Source: Thamnidium elegans
Taxonomy: Eukaryota; Mucoromycota; Mucoromycetes; Mucorales; Mucoraceae
NCBI GenBank assembly: GCA_025201345.1
Contig: JAIXMG010000002.1
Span: forward strand, 1,302,001 to 1,366,000
DNA length: 64,000 nucleotides
Direction of reading: 5' to 3'
Of the stretch, positions 61,553 through 64,000 are shown one piece after another. The translations under genes were made by a program, and so were the position numbers. The notes under the pieces are model-generated. The model had not been told where the DNA came from and ran no database searches. It worked only from the letters and a program-made list of their open reading frames with translations. Numbering within the stretch: the first letter of the stretch is position 1; each line of letters opens with the position of its first letter.

Positions 61553-62417
61553 AAGTTATTTAGTAATTGCAGTACTTCGAATGATACTTTGAAGGTTTTG
61601 GTTTACACAAAAAAAAAAAAAAAAGCAACTTACTTCTCCAATTCTTTATTTTTTATAGTCCATTACTTCCTTTTTACTCATTGGGTATGTGTATAAGTAC
61701 TTCTTTTTTTTTTTTAAAAAAAAAAAGAGGTGTTAACGGTGAGTGAGAATAAGGAACGGAAAAAATCCTCTTTATATAGAAAAGTACGTGTTCCAGTAAG
61801 TTCTTTTTTTTTTTATCTTTTTTTTTTCATGTGATTAATTAATTAATTACTTCCATAAATGTTCTTGTAAACAAAAGACTTTTCTTTTTCATAAAATAAA
61901 AAGATACATCAATTTATCGTTAGGGAAAATTGGTATGATTAAATTGGTATAGATACAAATTATATTTCTCGTATATTCTTCTTTACAAAAAAGCGAAAAG
62001 TATTGCTTGGGATGTAGATAATACTTGTGTGAGAAAAAAAAATATAATAAAAAGCATGCTTTCTTCGAAGTCGTTTTTGTTTATACACAAATAATTGGAA
62101 ATCGGTAACCAGAAGTACCCGATGTACTTGAGTAAATATGACGTATTATTTTTTATAAACTGCCAACACTTTCACTTGTTCCTTTTTATATATACTTACT
62201 CTAGTAGTATCTCTTCTTCTTATCTCCAAATATAAAGTTTATTATTGCTATTGAAAGATGTACCAAGAAATAGAAGTAGGAGGATAAAGCTGAAGAGAAC
62301 AAAAGAAGGAAAAGTACGCCTAATTTGTACTACTTTCCCTTTTTCTTTTGCATGATTTGTTTACTTTGTGCAAGTTAAAAAGATAAAAAATTTAAATACG
62401 ATTCCCGTGGAAACATA
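61553..62417. other. Gene-free AT-rich region
   Basis: Includes a T12A11 block (61704-61726). No gene or RNA recognised. Confidence 0.4.
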
Positions 62418-62830
62418 TGAAGGTAATACTTTTTGATAAAAGGACATAATTTATATATCAACTCTATTATAAATTACGTAAAACTATCTACGGTGCGTGA
62501 GCACCAGACTATTAGCTTTCAACTGAATCAAGACTTCAAGATGTAGAGACCAGTAAAAAAGTAATATGAACGAACTTCTCTTGGATACAGATAAAAAAAA
62601 AGGTTATTTGGATAATGCTTCAACCCCACAAATTATGGCCTTGGAGAATGATGACAGAAGAAAACTTATCGAGTGGAATTTCTTATGTTTGTATTCAAGT
62701 TCTTATTAGTGACCTTTATGGCCTTCTCTAGCCATTCTAAACTTCAAATCATTTTAACTGTTATAATAAAACGCCCATTGTAAACATGCCTTTTAAATCA
62801 TATTATGGTTTTTTTTAAAAACGTATTTTT
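62418..62830 (+). mobile_element. Decayed DDE (Tc1-like) element, copy 2
   Basis: Same element as 9418-9850, same orientation. Shared blocks: gaaggtaatactttttg at the start, gagcaccagactattag, tttcaactgaatcaag, then cttattagtgacctttatgg and ataataaaacgccca near the end. The middle differs by deletions, and no transposase frame survives. Confidence 0.6.
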
Positions 62831-63695
62831 TAATGCTTTTTGTAAAGTTTCTCAAGATAATCAACGCATTTTTGACCCTAAGAACAATACGAGGTTTATA
62901 TCAACAAAATAAGAGTAGAATAAAATAATATAGGAAAAATAGACGCACCAGGTTTTTGCACCTATCTAAGCCTAATTTTATTTATAACCATTGCGTTGAT
63001 TCATGAGGCAAACAGAGTCCTCCCCCCCCCCCCTTCCCCCCTCTGAAAAATAACTCATATTTTCGCACGATACAACTCATTGGTTACGAATGTTATGGAA
63101 AGCCATGATCATAGTTAATGTACAAAAAAAAAGTGACGGAGCTTCCCCCTTCTATTTAATAAATAATATTTTCACATTATAAAATACAACATTATATATA
63201 AAAAAAGGATAGATAGTGATACAGCTAAGGATAAAAATCTGTAAAGTTTGAAAAGGACTATTAAAAGTGTAAAAACAACAGATAATATGAAAATAATAAA
63301 AGTAGTGAGCACCAGACTATTAGTTGTCAACTTAGAAAGGCTTATAGGTTATTTATTTATGAAAAGCTATATCCAACGACGAGCCTTCAAGAAAATACAG
63401 CCAAGCAAAGTATAATTTACAATGGGACTTATATCAGTTCAAAGAGTGTGGGGAATATAAATATATTCACAAAGAATAAAAGAAATGAAGTTTATTTTGA
63501 CTTATGATAATGAAATATCTGTAATTACTCCTAGATCTGTTGTTCAAGAAATGTATTAAAACAAATGGGAGTCAATCAGTGAGGAATTATAGAGGGATAT
63601 TTAGGAAAACCAAGTAGTGAAGTTACTAAACTTATTTTACCCAGAACTTTCGTTCCATTTTATTGAATAAAAAGGAAGGGGTATTTATATAAAAA
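62831..63695. other. Gene-free region with element fragment
   Basis: Holds a C12TTC6-type run near 63019-63040. A short fragment of the 62418 element (gtgagcaccagactattag, then tgtcaact) recurs at 63305-63332, suggesting a third, truncated copy. Nothing else is seen. Confidence 0.4.
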
Positions 63696-64000
63696 TTAAT
63701 AGTTTATGTTACCCTTATTTTTAAAAGAGCGTAACAACATTTCTGTCTTTTTACTAGTTTCGAGAGCAACATTCTGTTTAAATAACACAGAAAAGTTAGT
63801 TTAAGATACATTATCTGATTATATTTAAATTAATTCTTACCTTCAACTGTACAATACTTGAAATGATATGAGGAAGAAAATATAGCTCTTCTGAGCTCTT
63901 AAACAATTTTACTTTTGATATCTTAAACATCCTATACTGCTTTGGTGATTGCATGTCCATAAAGTAAGTGATTTTATCGTCACCTTGGCAAATTATTCCA
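63696..64000 (-). CDS. 3' end of an unidentified gene running off the right edge
   Basis: Two exons are clear. The edge exon (63841-64000 and beyond) is open with GIICQGDDKITYFMDMQSPK and PHIISSIVQLK, then a GTAAGA donor, an AAACTAAC branch and a TTTAAACAG acceptor. The last exon (63696-63773) reads NVALETSKKTEMLLRSFKNK and ends GNINY-stop. No domain is recognised in the visible 79 residues. Splice signals and protein-like composition make it a credible gene. Confidence 0.55.

Overview
The window is nuclear DNA from a fungus, most likely a Mucoromycota (Mucorales-type) species. The evidence is AT-rich, homopolymer-laden intergenic DNA, many short GT-AG introns with pyrimidine tracts and TACTAAC-like branch sites, and fungal-only families (Vac7-like, Pfa4-like palmitoyltransferase, Anp1/Mnn9 mannosyltransferase, HDEL ER retention). 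An ER-type Hsp90 (GRP94 class), which yeasts lack, and a cytochrome b5-acyl-CoA dehydrogenase fusion fit an early-diverging lineage. No species is assigned.

Layout. 0.3-6.5 kb: three minus-strand genes, an Rco1/PHF12-like double-PHD protein, a BRCT protein and the FACT subunit SPT16. 6.5-10.9 kb: a gene-poor island with a dead Tc1/mariner element, a diverged tandem duplication and a decayed second DDE element. 10.9-15.3 kb: Mediator subunit MED16 and a SIRT2/Hst2-like sirtuin. 15.8-16.1 kb: an RNase P RNA gene, recognised from its universal CR-I and CR-V cores. 16.3-25.3 kb: palmitoyltransferase, Vac7-like protein, M50B-like membrane peptidase, ER Hsp90 and a small helical protein. 26.6-32.8 kb (plus): PER1, an EF-hand MscS channel and a bHLH factor. 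33.8-42.1 kb (minus): cyt b5-acyl-CoA dehydrogenase, a DUF8032-like regulator and a 100-residue secreted Pro-rich peptide.

42.47-45.92 kb: a ~3.46 kb unit bounded by ~124-bp inverted arms. Each arm ends in the 3' end of a Tc1-like transposase reading outward, and the centre holds a nine-exon non-transposase gene. This is the most unusual structure in the window. 46.0-56.4 kb: a dense housekeeping block (SP-RING SUMO ligase, PRELI protein, PEX16, Anp1-family mannosyltransferase, methyltransferase, OYE flavin reductase). 56.4-64 kb: a decaying region with exon-like traces, a palindromically arranged 48-bp coding minisatellite, a second copy of the decayed DDE element and the 3' end of a gene running off the right edge.

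Themes: chromatin and transcription (Rco1-like, SPT16, MED16, sirtuin, SUMO ligase, bHLH), secretory and endomembrane functions (ER Hsp90, PER1, Pfa4-like, Anp1-like, Vac7-like, M50B-like) and organelles (PEX16, PRELI). The genes look individually transcribed. All homology calls come from reading motifs; no database search was run. Exon boundaries were inferred by eye.
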